In this document: piece by piece, positions 46,201-55,568 of the stretch | How positions within the stretch are numbered: the stretch's first letter is position 1 | Layout of the letters: every line of letters begins with the position of its first letter | The notes under the pieces: model-generated | What the model saw: the letters and a program-made list of their open reading frames with translations, nothing else | The model's database searches: none | What the model was told of the DNA's origin: nothing | Source of the DNA: Mactromeris polynyma | Taxonomy: Eukaryota > Mollusca > Bivalvia > Venerida > Mactridae | DNA: 64,000 bases | Direction of reading: 5' to 3' | Assembly (NCBI GenBank): GCA_032209605.1 | Contig: JASFXZ010000032.1 | Coordinates: 5,953,722-6,017,721, forward strand | Made by a program: the position numbers and the translations under genes

Positions 46201-47903
46201 CTTTTTCTTTTATGCATATTGACTAGTTATCCTTGATGCATATTGAAGACTTTTCCTTTATGCATATTGATGATTTTTCCTTGAAGCATATTAATGACTT
46301 CGTTTATGCATATTGATGACCTTTCCTTTATGAACACTTATCACTTTTCCTTGATACATATTAATGACTTTTCGTTTATGCATATTGATAACCTTTCCTT
46401 TATGAACACCTATCACTTTTCCTTGATGCATATTTATGACTTTTCTTTAGCATATTGATGTCTTTTCCTTTATGCATATTGATGAATTTCCTTTTTTGCA
46501 TATTGATGTTAATGCAAAGTGATTATAAATGTGTTGAATATTGACAGATTGGTGCAAAAATGTTGTAACTTGTTTTTTTCAAAATCATTGATATATAAGA
46601 TTGATTGCAGCATGTTTTAATTATACAGTATTTAGGCAACTGTTTTTATATGAGATTGAAGAAATGGCAATAGTGACATACAACTATAATTTAAACTGTA
46701 GATATAATGTACATATGTATGGAGATTATCCTGCTTCGTATAAATGATATATTTCATGGTATTTTTGTCATATTTCAGTTTGGTAAAGGAGTATATTTTG
46801 CGGACATGTCGAGTAAAAGTGCCAATTATTGCTTTGCTTCTAGAACAAAGAAAGTTGGATTGCTCTTACTCTGTGATGTAAGTATTTCTGACCTGACTCT
46901 AGGTTCACAAAATAACATTTACTGTAAAACCTCACTTGAATACAACCTCAATGTTAAGACAACCTTGAAATTAAGAACACAATTTTTCAGTCCGTATTCT
47001 CTGTTTTGCCTTTTACTGTTAGTACGTACTGGACGGCCATTTACTGGTATTAGAACATCTGACTTCCATGTCACAAATTTGCTATGTCTTGTTATGTAAA
47101 ACTAATTGATTTAAATATTTCAGGTTGCTCTTGGTAGCACCAATGATCTCTTGTCTGCTGACTATAAGGCAGACAAACTTCCTAAAGGCAAGCATAGTGT
47201 GAAAGGTGCTGGTTCAATTGCCCCTGATCCAAAGCATGTGACCAAAACGTAAGTACTTGTCAGAACACAGACATCAGAACATTTTTCTGTTTTTTTTAAC
47301 CTTTCAGAAGTTTGTTTAATGAACATTCATTCAAGTTTTTATTTATAAACCTGGGCCAACATTGATGAAGCTAAGCCTGTCTTTAACTAATAAGTGTGAT
47401 TTTTTCTATTATGGTAAAATCACACTTAGAGCTAACCTGTAAATAAAGACCACATAGTAAATAAATTCGCAAACATTACCATGACAGCTTTTAAAGGCTT
47501 TTAAGTACAGAAAATCCGGAAGTAATATTCAAATTAGCATTGTTCATAGAACAACTTTTGAATTGGTGGAATTATTGTTCACTATAGACTATTATAATAT
47601 AATATATATACTAGAATATGTGACACAACTATTATATTCGTTTGAACCATTGTACTGTATTGACATGCATTTTGGGCCGGTGGCTAAATTTGACTTGGCT
47701 TGACTTGATACAGTTTGCTCAATATCTCTTCTTGTTTGTTGGTTTTCAGTCCAGACGGCGTTACGGTACCGTGGGGTAAGGGAGCGAACACGGGGGTGAA
47801 CAATCCATCTGGGTACACACTCAACTACAATGAGTTTATTGTGTATGATACGAAACAGATTAGAATGAAATATCTGCTCAAAGTTCAGTTTAACTTTAAG
47901 TAG
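34214..47903 (+). CDS. PARP2: Poly(ADP-ribose) polymerase 2 with two N-terminal WWE domains, 18 exons
   Basis: Coding exons: 34214-34238, 35272-35429, 36216-36339, 36718-36927, 37104-37478, 38467-38582, 39537-39709, 40552-40648, 41307-41393, 41855-41939, 42341-42479, 42979-43042, 44630-44761, 45601-45725, 45959-46058, 46779-46877, 47124-47248, 47750-47903. All phases agree; total 2388 bases, 795 residues. Order: basic start (RQRKR, KKQK), WWE1 (about 27-100), WWE2 (103-172), charged repetitive linker (173-300), WGR (about 303-425), helical regulatory domain (about 445-570), catalytic domain to the end. H642 (LLWHGS), Y676 ([10 protein letters not shown]) and E773 (NYNEFIVYD) form the H-Y-E triad, so it should make polymeric ADP-ribose on NAD+ at DNA breaks in the nucleus. 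From KAPVDPECT onward it matches PARP2 almost collinearly. Vertebrate PARP2 lacks WWE domains. The start ATG and exon 1 (25 bases, GTTAAT donor) are the least certain parts. Confidence 0.92.
34708..34920 (+). mobile_element. tRNA-derived SINE-like repeat, family 4
   Basis: The head CGGCCCAGTTTGCTCAGTTG followed by GAAGAGCACTGGACTG (box-A-like), then GGTCCGGGTTAAATTCC (box-B-like), and a body with TGGAGAAGTTGTCGACTGC. It lies in PARP2 intron 1. Confidence 0.6.
35416..35665 (+). repeat. 29-bp minisatellite seeded on the PARP2 exon 2 splice donor
   Basis: From the exon 2 boundary (AACAG|GTACATATGTC) rightward, the unit CAGGTATACATGTCTTAACA plus ATGTATGTT recurs about eight times. Nearly every unit begins CAGGTA(T/C)AC, reproducing the donor. 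Confidence 0.8.
35880..36085 (+). repeat. TG-rich simple repeat in PARP2 intron 2
   Basis: Irregular TATGTGTTGTGTATGTG-type sequence covers about 200 bases with no fixed period. Confidence 0.6.
36097..36132 (+). mobile_element. MITE family A, right-terminus fragment
   Basis: GGAGGTCTTCTTATTGAGGT then TTTACTG and TA. Only the terminal part is present, 83 bases before exon 3. Confidence 0.55.
36467..36640 (+). mobile_element. MITE family B, degraded
   Basis: ACTGTTGCACCTTGTTTATT opens a copy with GACAACCTTCTATCCGAATA and CTTGGTATCGTCCGAAATCA. The right end is decayed. Confidence 0.6.
37061..37089 (+). mobile_element. MITE family A, right terminus abutting PARP2 exon 5 acceptor
   Basis: GGAGGTGGTCTTTAAGTGAG then GTGTTACTG and TA lies 14 bases before the first base of exon 5 (acceptor ATTTCAG). 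The MITE end therefore supplies much of the normal branch-point and pyrimidine region. Confidence 0.6.
37180..37422 (+). repeat. Coding 81-bp repeat (3 x 27 residues) in PARP2 linker
   Basis: Three units at an exact 81-bp period encode [20 protein letters not shown] followed by six Glu and an Asn or Lys. Each joins a basic stretch, a VKAE sumoylation-consensus tetrapeptide and an acidic run. Confidence 0.9.
37976..38432. mobile_element. Inverted-repeat element (GTTCCCACATTTACAATATT ends), copy in PARP2 intron 5
   Basis: The left end is GGTTCCCGCATTTACAATAT then TTACCTCCC; the right end is its complement (GGGAGGTAAATATTGTAGAT then GTGGGAACTATC). The interior includes GTGGTTGTCACACGCAAATT. Relatives are at 53243-53575 and 57823-58140. 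It ends about 35 bases before exon 6. Confidence 0.7.
38571..38700 (+). repeat. 32-bp tandem repeat seeded on the PARP2 exon 6 splice donor
   Basis: The first unit is the real donor (AACCAG|GTAGGGCCAAATATG). Three further units carry CAGGTA(A/T)(A/G)GCCAAATACA preceded by TGTATGTTTAGTT or TGTATGTTTGTTT, at about 32-base spacing. The units contain acceptor-like TTTCAG as well as donor-like CAGGTAAAG. Confidence 0.75.
38999..39240 (+). mobile_element. tRNA-derived SINE-like repeat, family 2, copy 1
   Basis: The head CATGGCCGAGTTTTAAGGTA then TCCGCCTTGG, and GGTCCAAGGTTTGAATACC, resembles a class-II tRNA (Leu/Ser type). The body GGCTGGTTGGTGAGCCACCA and the tail AATGAATAAACACTACACTT are shared with 60927-61196. 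It lies in PARP2 intron 6. Confidence 0.7.
39857..40020 (+). mobile_element. MITE family C (CAGTGGACTCTC ends), complete
   Basis: The left end CAGTGGACTCTCATTGGCTT and the right end AGCCAACGAGAGTTCACTG are inverted partners, with TA on both sides. It is 164 bp, non-coding and lies in PARP2 intron 7. A left half-copy is at 42498-42570. Confidence 0.8.
40775..40940 (+). mobile_element. tRNA-derived SINE-like repeat, family 3
   Basis: TGAGGTTAGCGGTAGTGTAG then GGGGTAAGGGTTCTGCCTC resembles box A, and ACAAGGTTATGGGTTCAAGC resembles box B. The tail is GATTGTCTTAAATAAAGATA. It lies in PARP2 intron 8. Confidence 0.55.
41447..41617 (-). mobile_element. MITE family B, degraded
   Basis: ACTGTTGAACCGTGTTCATT and GGATAGAAGGTTGTCCAATG mark the two ends of a decayed copy in PARP2 intron 9. 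Confidence 0.55.
42498..42575 (+). mobile_element. MITE family C, left half, next to PARP2 exon 11
   Basis: TACAGTGGAGTCTCGATGGC then TCGAACTTGTCGGGACTGAT matches the left half of the element at 39857. It starts 18 bases after the exon 11 donor. Confidence 0.6.
43425..43870 (-). mobile_element. MITE family A with four-fold tandem core (PARP2 intron 12)
   Basis: The phrase TATTCAACCTCAATATTAAG with ACCACCTCAA recurs at about 43511, 43601, 43691 and 43786, each with AAGAACACAATTTTCAAGTC. The whole is bounded by a decayed left end and GAGTTTTTACTG plus TA at the right. Confidence 0.75.
43871..44594 (+). repeat. 38-bp minisatellite built from a MITE terminus (PARP2 intron 12)
   Basis: The unit TGTTAATGATGCTCTAGATA plus ACGAGGTTTTACTGTCTT recurs about 19 times at an exact 38-base period. 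GAGGTTTTACTGTA in each unit is the right end of MITE A, which directly abuts the array on its left; the remainder looks like former flanking DNA. The array ends 35 bases before exon 13. Confidence 0.9.
45094..45440. mobile_element. hAT-like MITE, decayed relative of 9429-9813 (PARP2 intron 13)
   Basis: It contains CTGATTCGGCATTCGAATAT near the left end, then GATGGGCATTATCGCATTTA, and ends with CAAATCGAATATTCGTTGGA. Segment order follows the complement of 9429-9813. Confidence 0.55.
46085..46510 (+). repeat. Degenerate minisatellite, TTATGCATATTGATGACTTT type (PARP2 intron 15)
   Basis: Units of TTTTCCTTTATGCATATTGA plus TGACT recur about 15 times at an irregular 25-30 base spacing, starting 27 bases after exon 15. 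Confidence 0.8.
46921..47025 (+). mobile_element. MITE family A, left part (PARP2 intron 16)
   Basis: ACTGTAAAACCTCACTTGAA, then TACAACCTCAATGTTAAGAC and AAGAACACAATTTTTCAGTC. It lies about 45 bases after exon 16; the right terminus is missing. Confidence 0.6.
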
Positions 47904-48186
47904 GATAAAATGTATTTCTCACACATCAAGTTTGTTATCGATGTGATGTTCAAATTGTTCATTTTTCGTGGTTGACTTTGACCTTCCCTGTTGATTGGTT
48001 GACTTATTTTATCTGTTTAAACAAATATCATTCTGCATGGAAGGACACACAAATTTGTGTACAGCAAACTTGCTATGTTTTAAGAACAGTCCCAATTATG
48101 CATTTCAGAATATTTTGCACCAATGACATTAACAAATATTTATTTCATGTTACCTCTTACCATTTCCATTTTGATGGTTAATTCAT

Positions 48187-48345
48187 TATTGCATTATGAT
48201 TAAAATTCATCATTGCATTATGACTAAAATTCATCATTGCATTATGATTAAAATTCATTATTGCATTATGATTAAAATTTATTATAACATTATGATTAAT
48301 ATTCATTATTGCATTATGATTAAAATTCATTATTGCATTATTCAT
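48187..48345 (+). repeat. 24-bp tandem repeat carrying ATTAAA hexamers, downstream of PARP2
   Basis: The unit TGCATTATGATTAAAATTCA plus TCAT recurs about six to seven times, starting about 285 bases after the PARP2 stop. Each unit contains ATTAAA, a common variant poly(A) signal. No AATAAA was seen nearer the stop. Confidence 0.7.
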
Positions 48346-51131
48346 GATCAAATTATGTTACACTGTTTGAATACATTTACTGGCATTAGAATTGTGACAG
48401 AAACCAAATTCTGTCAGACACTTGTTGATATTTGTGTTAGTTGGATTTTTTTACTGAGACTGTTAGTTATGGGGAAGTATTGGTTAATTGTCTGTTATAG
48501 GTTGTAGTTGTTCTGTTACAGATGTGTATAATGGCCATCTTTTTATGCCCAACCATATATATATTGGGGGGCATTAAGAGTTGCGCCTGTCCGTGTGTTC
48601 GGGTTCTTTTCTGGGCTATAACTTCATTATAGATGGGAGGGGTTTCAAATTAACTTAGCACATGTAATCACCGTCGTATCTTTTGACCCCTTTGAGGATT
48701 TTCATATAACTTGGCACAAATGTTAACCATGTTTGTTCAAGGTCAAGGTCATATAGTTAGATGAAAGGTCAATTTGTTTTTGCAGAGACATGTTTTTGCA
48801 TCAAAGACAACCATCTAGTGATGATGTATATCAGTGCCTTTAGAATCATGATTGAATAATTAATTCCAGGACGATTTTTTCACAAATGTACAATATTTCA
48901 GGCTTGCTCGTTATTTCTTCAAAACCATAATTATATATTGTTTGCTTGTATTTACGCAGTACTAACGAAATATGGTAACGGAAGAAAAACTTTCGTTTCA
49001 GTTTCTTCTTAATAATATTTTATAGTTAATTATTTAGATGACAATATCATTTCTTTTTCGTATTTTTGCTAATATGCTAAATTCTTTCAATGAATGTTTT
49101 GTGGTCGAAATACCGCAAATTATGAAGTAACTTTTATTTGTACTTGTTTTCATCAAACATACCAGGATATAAAACGAGACAACAAGTGTATCGAAGATTC
49201 AAAGCTGGTTGACTTCTGCAATTTTTGTGTTTTGTTTGATTTAAAGAGATTTCTAATGAAATAAATTGTATCTTTATGTTGAAGAGGATTTTGAAGAGGA
49301 TTATATTGATCACTATATTGACAGGTTCTGTAAACATTAAGTGTCCCTTTGATACTCGTTTTTCATCATTCGTTTTTAAATACTCACGTTTAACTTGTGA
49401 TATATATTTTTGGTAAGCATCTATCATTATTTTGCCACTTTGGAGCACTCCTAGATGTTGACAAATTGCAAACAATTCACTCATAGGGCAAATCTGTGTT
49501 AACTAAAATACTGGATCAGAGGTGCATTTTTTAGAGGTAGGGGAAGTAAGCAAAAAAGGTTAGCCAATGTAGAAAAGGTAGCTGTCTAATAAACGCTTGA
49601 ACACTTCGCAAGCTACAAAATGGCGCGCGCCAGACCAGACGACACTGATCGGCATGGACGCCATTTTGTTGAGCAAAGCTAGCACTGTCAGATCACGCTA
49701 CCTATCTAAAGATAGGGGCTACTTTTCCTACGTTTCAGAATCGGCACCGCTACTTTCCCTACGTAGCGCAGGTAAAATTAGATTTTTCCTACCTCTAAAA
49801 AACGCGCCTCATGTGTTCTTAATTTAGGAAGCATTCCTTGGGGATAAATGTTAACGCTAAATCTGTATCCTGGGAGGCAGTGTCTGCATAAAATATCAGA
49901 AATCATACTCTGAATAAAGTCCTTTGTTTCAGGGGGGCAAAATGTAGGTAGATGCATAAACATAATTTTGGGACCAGAAAGGCGACAAGTTCAGGAATAT
50001 ACCGGACGGTTATTTTGCAATATGTTTTACATTCTTTGTCAGTATTTGCCACTTATTTTGTTTGATGTTAGATGATATGTTTGTGATTAGTTGTTTAGAA
50101 ATGTAATATTTGAAGACTTATATGTAGTATGTTTTGTTTATTATAACCTGGGCCCGCTAGCCCAATGCTAACTCACCCCTTAACTAAATGTTGTGATTTT
50201 TAGTAACAAAAAAAGTTTCTCACTTTCCTACTACAACTAAGATTAGAATGCTAACAGCCACGCATATATATAACTACCAGGAGCCTTATTCATGAATATA
50301 ACCAAAGGGGTCTGTAACAATTTCTACTTTCACTTTGTGTTCGTCTAAACTGTAATATATACTTGTGTATATATATTACAGTTTAGACAAACACAAAGTG
50401 AAAGTGAAAGTAGAAATTGTTACAGACTCCTTTGGTTATAACAGGATTGATACTCGGATTGGGACTTTAAAATGTTAGAAATTCTTTTTGCTCCTACATT
50501 GTTATAACCACATAGATTCTAACTAGATATGTTCATATGACATGAATGCCCCTGCTATGTGCTTTCAAGTTGAAAAAGGGCCATAACTCCTCCAAAATGT
50601 GTGGATCGAAAACAAAATCAATGATTCAGACAAAATTTCATTTGTTTAGATTGAATGTAACCTAAAGACTGGTATTTAACTTGCACATTTAAAGTCTAAG
50701 TCCGAGTTTCAGTCTTTAACTGTTTGGGGGGAAAAAAAAGGAGAAGGATATGACAGTAACAATGAAATTTAATCATGTACATACAATAGAAATGATTTAA
50801 TGATAAAATATGCTTATAACCACATCACAATTATCAGCAAATTGAAGAGAACAAGAAACCTAGCGAGGAAGGACTTGACTCAAAAAGTTTTCATCCTTAT
50901 TGTTGTACAATACAAATATTGAACAAAAAATCTATTATAAACATATAGATGGGAGAAAGTGAAACGAGCCTATCTGCTTCTTTATCTATATGCAATTAGA
51001 ATGGTTATGCTTTCATTCCTTGATTATTTAATAGAGCAGTTCTACAACAAACTCGGTATAAAGTGACCAAAAAGTCCCATTTTCAGAATTTTACATATTA
51101 ATTAATACCAAAAATATTAAAATCTGATGTC
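48346..51131. other. Spacer between converging PARP2 and MARCHF6 genes
   Basis: This stretch has a GGGGCATTAAGAG-type dispersed sequence near 48570, a minus-strand open frame at 49484-49310 (SELFAICQHLGVLQSGK) of unknown origin that may be a decayed transposon-derived fragment, a long foldback at 50297-50440 and a dispersed repeat at 50465-50735. No confident gene is visible. Confidence 0.4.
50297..50440. repeat. Long foldback (inverted repeat, about 65-base arms)
   Basis: The left arm runs TATAACCAAAGGGGTCTGTA ... GTCTAAACTGTAATATATA and the right arm is its near-exact complement ending ACAGACTCCTTTGGTTATA, separated by about six bases. The right arm has one extra AAAGTG. Confidence 0.85.
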
Positions 51132-51332
51132 CAGGGTTTTCCCTAGGATTTTTCAGCTAGGGGTCCTTGGACCCCCGTGTTTGATAAATTGGGGGTCCTT
51201 AGTAAATTTGCAGGGTCCCAGATATGCAGTTTATACTTGACAAATGTCTATTTTAGGGGTCCCAGGGATGCACAGTAAGTTGAAAATGGGAGTCCATAGA
51301 AAGAAAAGGTTTCTGCATCAGGGACATCTCTG
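51132..51332 (+). mobile_element. Short inverted-repeat element (CAGGGTTTTCCC ends), copy 3
   Basis: It begins CAGGGTTTTCCCTAGGATTT and ends GGGACATCTCTG. GATGTC occurs immediately on each side, possibly a remnant of the target duplication. Confidence 0.65.
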
Positions 51333-52311
51333 GATGTCTACTGCTCTTTTTATAGTGATTCCAAAATGAAAATGTTGACAACAAATGATGATGTTGCATT
51401 AGAAACACTACTCAAATGTACATCATTTTCCCATTCATTTAATTCTAGAAATCAAAATTCAGCCCCCAAAACCCTCCTCAGTTAGTGCTTAGTTTGTGAC
51501 GTCAAAGTTTCATTGGGAAACACTTCACGTCATTAACAACATCACAAATATAGGTTTTGTCACATAACAGCCGAATTAAATTATTGCGCGTAAGTTGTAA
51601 GAAAATTGCGATTCAAGAGGGGATATTAATCAGAACCAGGGATGAACATCTGAATACTGATTCGGCACTCGAATATTCTATAAAATATATATTTTCAATA
51701 TAAAAGCTGAATGCAAGTGTATTAAATTTCAATGATGGGCATTATCGCATTGAATGACATTTTACACTTGAAAATAATATCTACAGGTGTTAATTGACAT
51801 GTCATGTTGTATATTTGGGGCAAGAGAGATATAACACTCTGGTGATGACACTAAGGCCCTGAAAATATTAGTAATCAACTTAAGTGATCAGTTCAAAACA
51901 CAAAATTGATAAGCATAAAGTTAAATTTTGCATTACAAACGTTTTATTATAAAATAGGAAGGTCGAATACAGAATCAAGACGCAAATGATAAACATGTAC
52001 AGGAATGAACATGAATTTATTGAAATGACTCTATACACAATATATCATCAATGTAATCAGCCCTCCAGTTATATTACATGGTTATGTGAAACGAAACACG
52101 AGGGACTGTTAATGTTATTACAATAATTGATAATGCCGCTAATATATCGGCAATATTAATTATGACAATATGAAGTATATTGAATTGATTATATACAGTT
52201 ACAAAAGACATGGCGGATAATCATTAGACACCGTAACATCACAAACGTAGAGAAATCAAAACTGATTATAAATACAAAGCACACTTCGAAAGTGAAACTA
52301 TTAAATTATAA

Positions 52312-52504
52312 CAGTAAAACCTCAATTAAAGACCACCTCATTAATAAGACCATCTCAATAATAAGACCATCTCAAAATCAAGTCCATTTTCAAGTCCATT
52401 TTCACTGTTTTGCTCTTTTATTCAGCCTCAATATTGAGTCCACTTGCATATTAAGACCATTTTTCAAGGGTCCCAAGGGTGGTCGTATTATTGAGGTTTT
52501 ACTG
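52312..52504 (+). mobile_element. MITE family A
   Basis: It starts CAGTAAAACCTCAATTAAAG and ends TTGAGGTTTTACTG followed by TA, with the usual core. Confidence 0.75.
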
Positions 52505-53242
52505 TATTACAAAATCAAAGTACAGGCAAAAAGATCATAAGCGACCTAGAGATAAGTTCGTATAGCATAATTCAACAACATAAAAAGGTTTTAGTGCAAA
52601 ACTGTTGAAACAACTTAAAACAAGACCGAGTTAAAATAGTTTAGCACAAGTGCCTCGATACACCAAGATGTATGTCTCATTGTATGCAGTATCACAGACG
52701 AGAACCATACATGATCGAGTAAACTAAATATCTTGCCCAATCAGCAAGTAAATGTGGCAGAGCCCAGTGAAAATTTAAGTCGAATGGTCTAAAGGTGAAA
52801 TAACTCAAACTTACACCGAAACATACAACTATTCTCCTTATTTCATTCTTCATTTTGGCATTTTTTCAATTTTTTTACTTGTTTAATTACATCAAATATC
52901 CCTGTTGAATGCCTGAACAATTTTTATGACATCATTTATATGACGTCATCACTTTGATAATTTCCCTATGAATTATCGGATAATAATCGCCGTTAATTCC
53001 GCAATAAATTACAAGAAACCATGAAATGAAAATCTTTTGTTTTAGCCTTAAAGTAATGGAAATTCGCCCAATGTTGCGTTAGAAGTTTTACTCCGTATAG
53101 AAACAAATGAGAAATTCAAGGTCAGGATAAGCCTTAAGATCAAATATAGCAGAATCTGAACATTCAACTCAAAGCAAACACAATGCGTAAAATGCGTAAA
53201 CACAATGCGTAAAATGCGTAAAATGCCCAGCAAACAGTTATA

Positions 53243-53575
53243 GATAGTTCCAAAATTTACAATATTTACCTCCCTTGTTCTGAATAGTCGGCCATATTGA
53301 TATGCAAATTTTCTTATAAGTCAAAGGGAATATAATGTAAACGATGATAAAATAATCTGACATAAAATAACTTATTCATTATGCTCATGTGGGCAGATGG
53401 CTCAGAAACATGAAGAAAAAGGGGTTGTCACATGCAAAATCTCTAGATATTTTGTCATTTATCACATATTTGGGAAGTACTCCGGTGCTTTATCAGTTTT
53501 GCCTATCAAAAACGCGGATGATTAAGTACAAGGGAGGGAACTATTGTAGAAATGGGAACTATCTATCTTTTACAC
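53243..53575. mobile_element. Inverted-repeat element (TTTACAATATTTACCTCCC ends), copy 2
   Basis: The left end is TAGTTCCAAAATTTACAATA then TTTACCTCCCTTGTTCT; the right end is AAGGGAGGGAACTATTGTAG then AAATGGGAACTATC. The interior matches the copy at 37976-38432. Confidence 0.65.
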
Positions 53576-55568
53576 TTCAGTCACCACAGAATCATGACAC
53601 AAGTATACGCAACGCCTCGGCAAACAAGGACATTTTAATTTACACATGATTTATGGAACGAATGAAAGCAAGAAGACACAGAATACTTGCCAATTATGCC
53701 GATAGATCAACAATAAAATGCGTGGCAGTCTCAGAGATTTTTTACCCAAATGCACTGAGCCTCGTTTCTGAGAAAAACGGAATAAAGATGACGTCATGTT
53801 ATCACATTATGACGTCATATTTCTATATTAATTGCAACAGCTAGTTGAAACATTTCAGTAAAATATTTATGATTCAGCGGCCAGCAGAAGCAAAACAATT
53901 GTCAGTAATTTTAACAGTCAGTTTGCCCAGGGTACCCTGGGTACCAAGAATGACTTAAAAGAGGCGCGGCTTCAACACTGATACAATGTTAGACCAGACA
54001 GAGGTTTCTCTTCTCCGTAAAAAAACATTTTTTTCACGACAGTGAAGTAAAAGACATGAGTGATATATGTATGTATGTAATCTTACAACTGTCTACATAT
54101 TGATGCATCATCGTCCATAATCAAACAAGCTGTATAACACAAGGATTTATAATGTCATTAATTCACACGAAGCTTCAACCAGACAAAATCAATAATCTGT
54201 ATGGCAATTTAATGACTGGCACAATTTTATTAAACTCATAACATAGCAATAACAATTGTCACACATTTGAAACAATCATCCATTCATGATAAGATATAGT
54301 TTATCTAGTTACCGTTGACTGTAAGGTCGTCCTTAGAAAATTGTTAGTTTAGCATAACCCAACTAAGCAAAGTAGAGGTGGGTTATTTTTCTGGTCATAC
54401 TAGTGTTATTAATATGCAGCTAAAAAAAATTCCAACTCAAGACCCCCCATATCATTTTGAGTAGGGGCCATTTTGGGGAATTGGTAGGGTTATGCCAGAC
54501 AAACAATTTTTGATTATGGCCAAATAATCGATTACAAAAATCCATGGTCTTGAAATATTAGACTGAATCTGGAGTCAAGTCTAAGGATGCAGGCTTACCA
54601 TTGGTCAATTTCAAAACTCATTTCTGAAGCAACCAATCAGATGCTTAGGTTTTTACAATGGTTTCCAAGCTCTATAAGACAAGGTATAAATATCAGTCCC
54701 TGAATGCAGCCTTTCCATTGGTCAATTTTAAAAATTATCTTGGAAATAACCAATCAGATGCTAGCTGTAAAAGAACCAGGGGTGCTTCTGGAACTGGTGC
54801 ACTTCCGTATCATGCACTATCCTCCAAAAAATCTAAAATTACTAACATTCTTTCGGAGGCGTCGCCTTGTGGCAACCCGGTGGCGACGATAAATAAACGC
54901 AAATACAACTTCTTGGCTGTAAATTTGGATAGCATTGTTTAATCACAAAAGACCTCTATATCTATCAACATGTAAATATAATCATCTGATATTGAACAAT
55001 AGAAAAAAAATCTAATTTAATCTGGTCAAGCGAACAACAGTTCAGAAGTAAGACGGAGAAATGGAAGACGGAAACTCATGATTTATCTTAAAACAAGTCG
55101 AAGAACTCCTTAAATAGATTTCACAGTTTGATATTTTTAAAAAAATTCAGAAGATGATGATTCTTTCATATCTTAATATATACACTACTACAGTTGTAGT
55201 TTTATAAACAAAAAACTGAATTTGAACACTAATATATCTTAACTAGATCTACAACATAATTATAAAAATTTGTAATTCATTAGCAGATACTATACATATT
55301 CGATTTTTTCTTGTAAATATAACATAAATACTAGAATAATTAAATAAACCTGTTGCCATGGAAACAGTATTAAAATCAACAGTACATCAACAACAGTGAT
55401 AGTTTGGTCATTGACAATCCAGAGTCAAACTACCCTTCATAATATAATCATAACAAAAGTTTTGAATCATAAGTTCATTTTGCCATCTGATGGCGACCCC
55501 TCGGAGCTGTCTGGGTATGTATGACTAGTGGTGTTTCACAGATGAAATGACTCGAAGATAGTATGAGT

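Larger units (their letters stand above)
44630..47903 (+). other. PARP2: PARP catalytic (ART) domain exons 13-18
   Basis: Exon 13 begins [15 protein letters not shown], exon 15 has [20 protein letters not shown] (His of the triad), exon 16 has [20 protein letters not shown] (Tyr), and exon 18 has [13 protein letters not shown] (Glu). The Glu predicts polymerase rather than mono-transferase activity. The terminal segment [12 protein letters not shown] closes the fold. Confidence 0.93.
51333..55568. other. MARCHF6 downstream region and repeats
   Basis: This includes a decayed hAT-like element (51634-51965), MITE A (52312-52504), an inverted-repeat element (53243-53575) and a transposon remnant (54322-54520). 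Two tandem, related segments at 54565-54690 and 54700-54775 (CCATTGGTCAATTT...ACCAATCAGATGC) also recur at 15656-15740 and 19640-19710. The MARCHF6 3' untranslated region must start at 55568 going left, but its end cannot be fixed. Confidence 0.5.

Noticed and set aside
49310..49484. Minus-strand frame SELFAICQHLGVLQSGKIMI...
   Set aside because: It reads like a real peptide for about 55 residues but has no identifiable family or exon boundaries; possibly a decayed transposon fragment, so not called as a gene.
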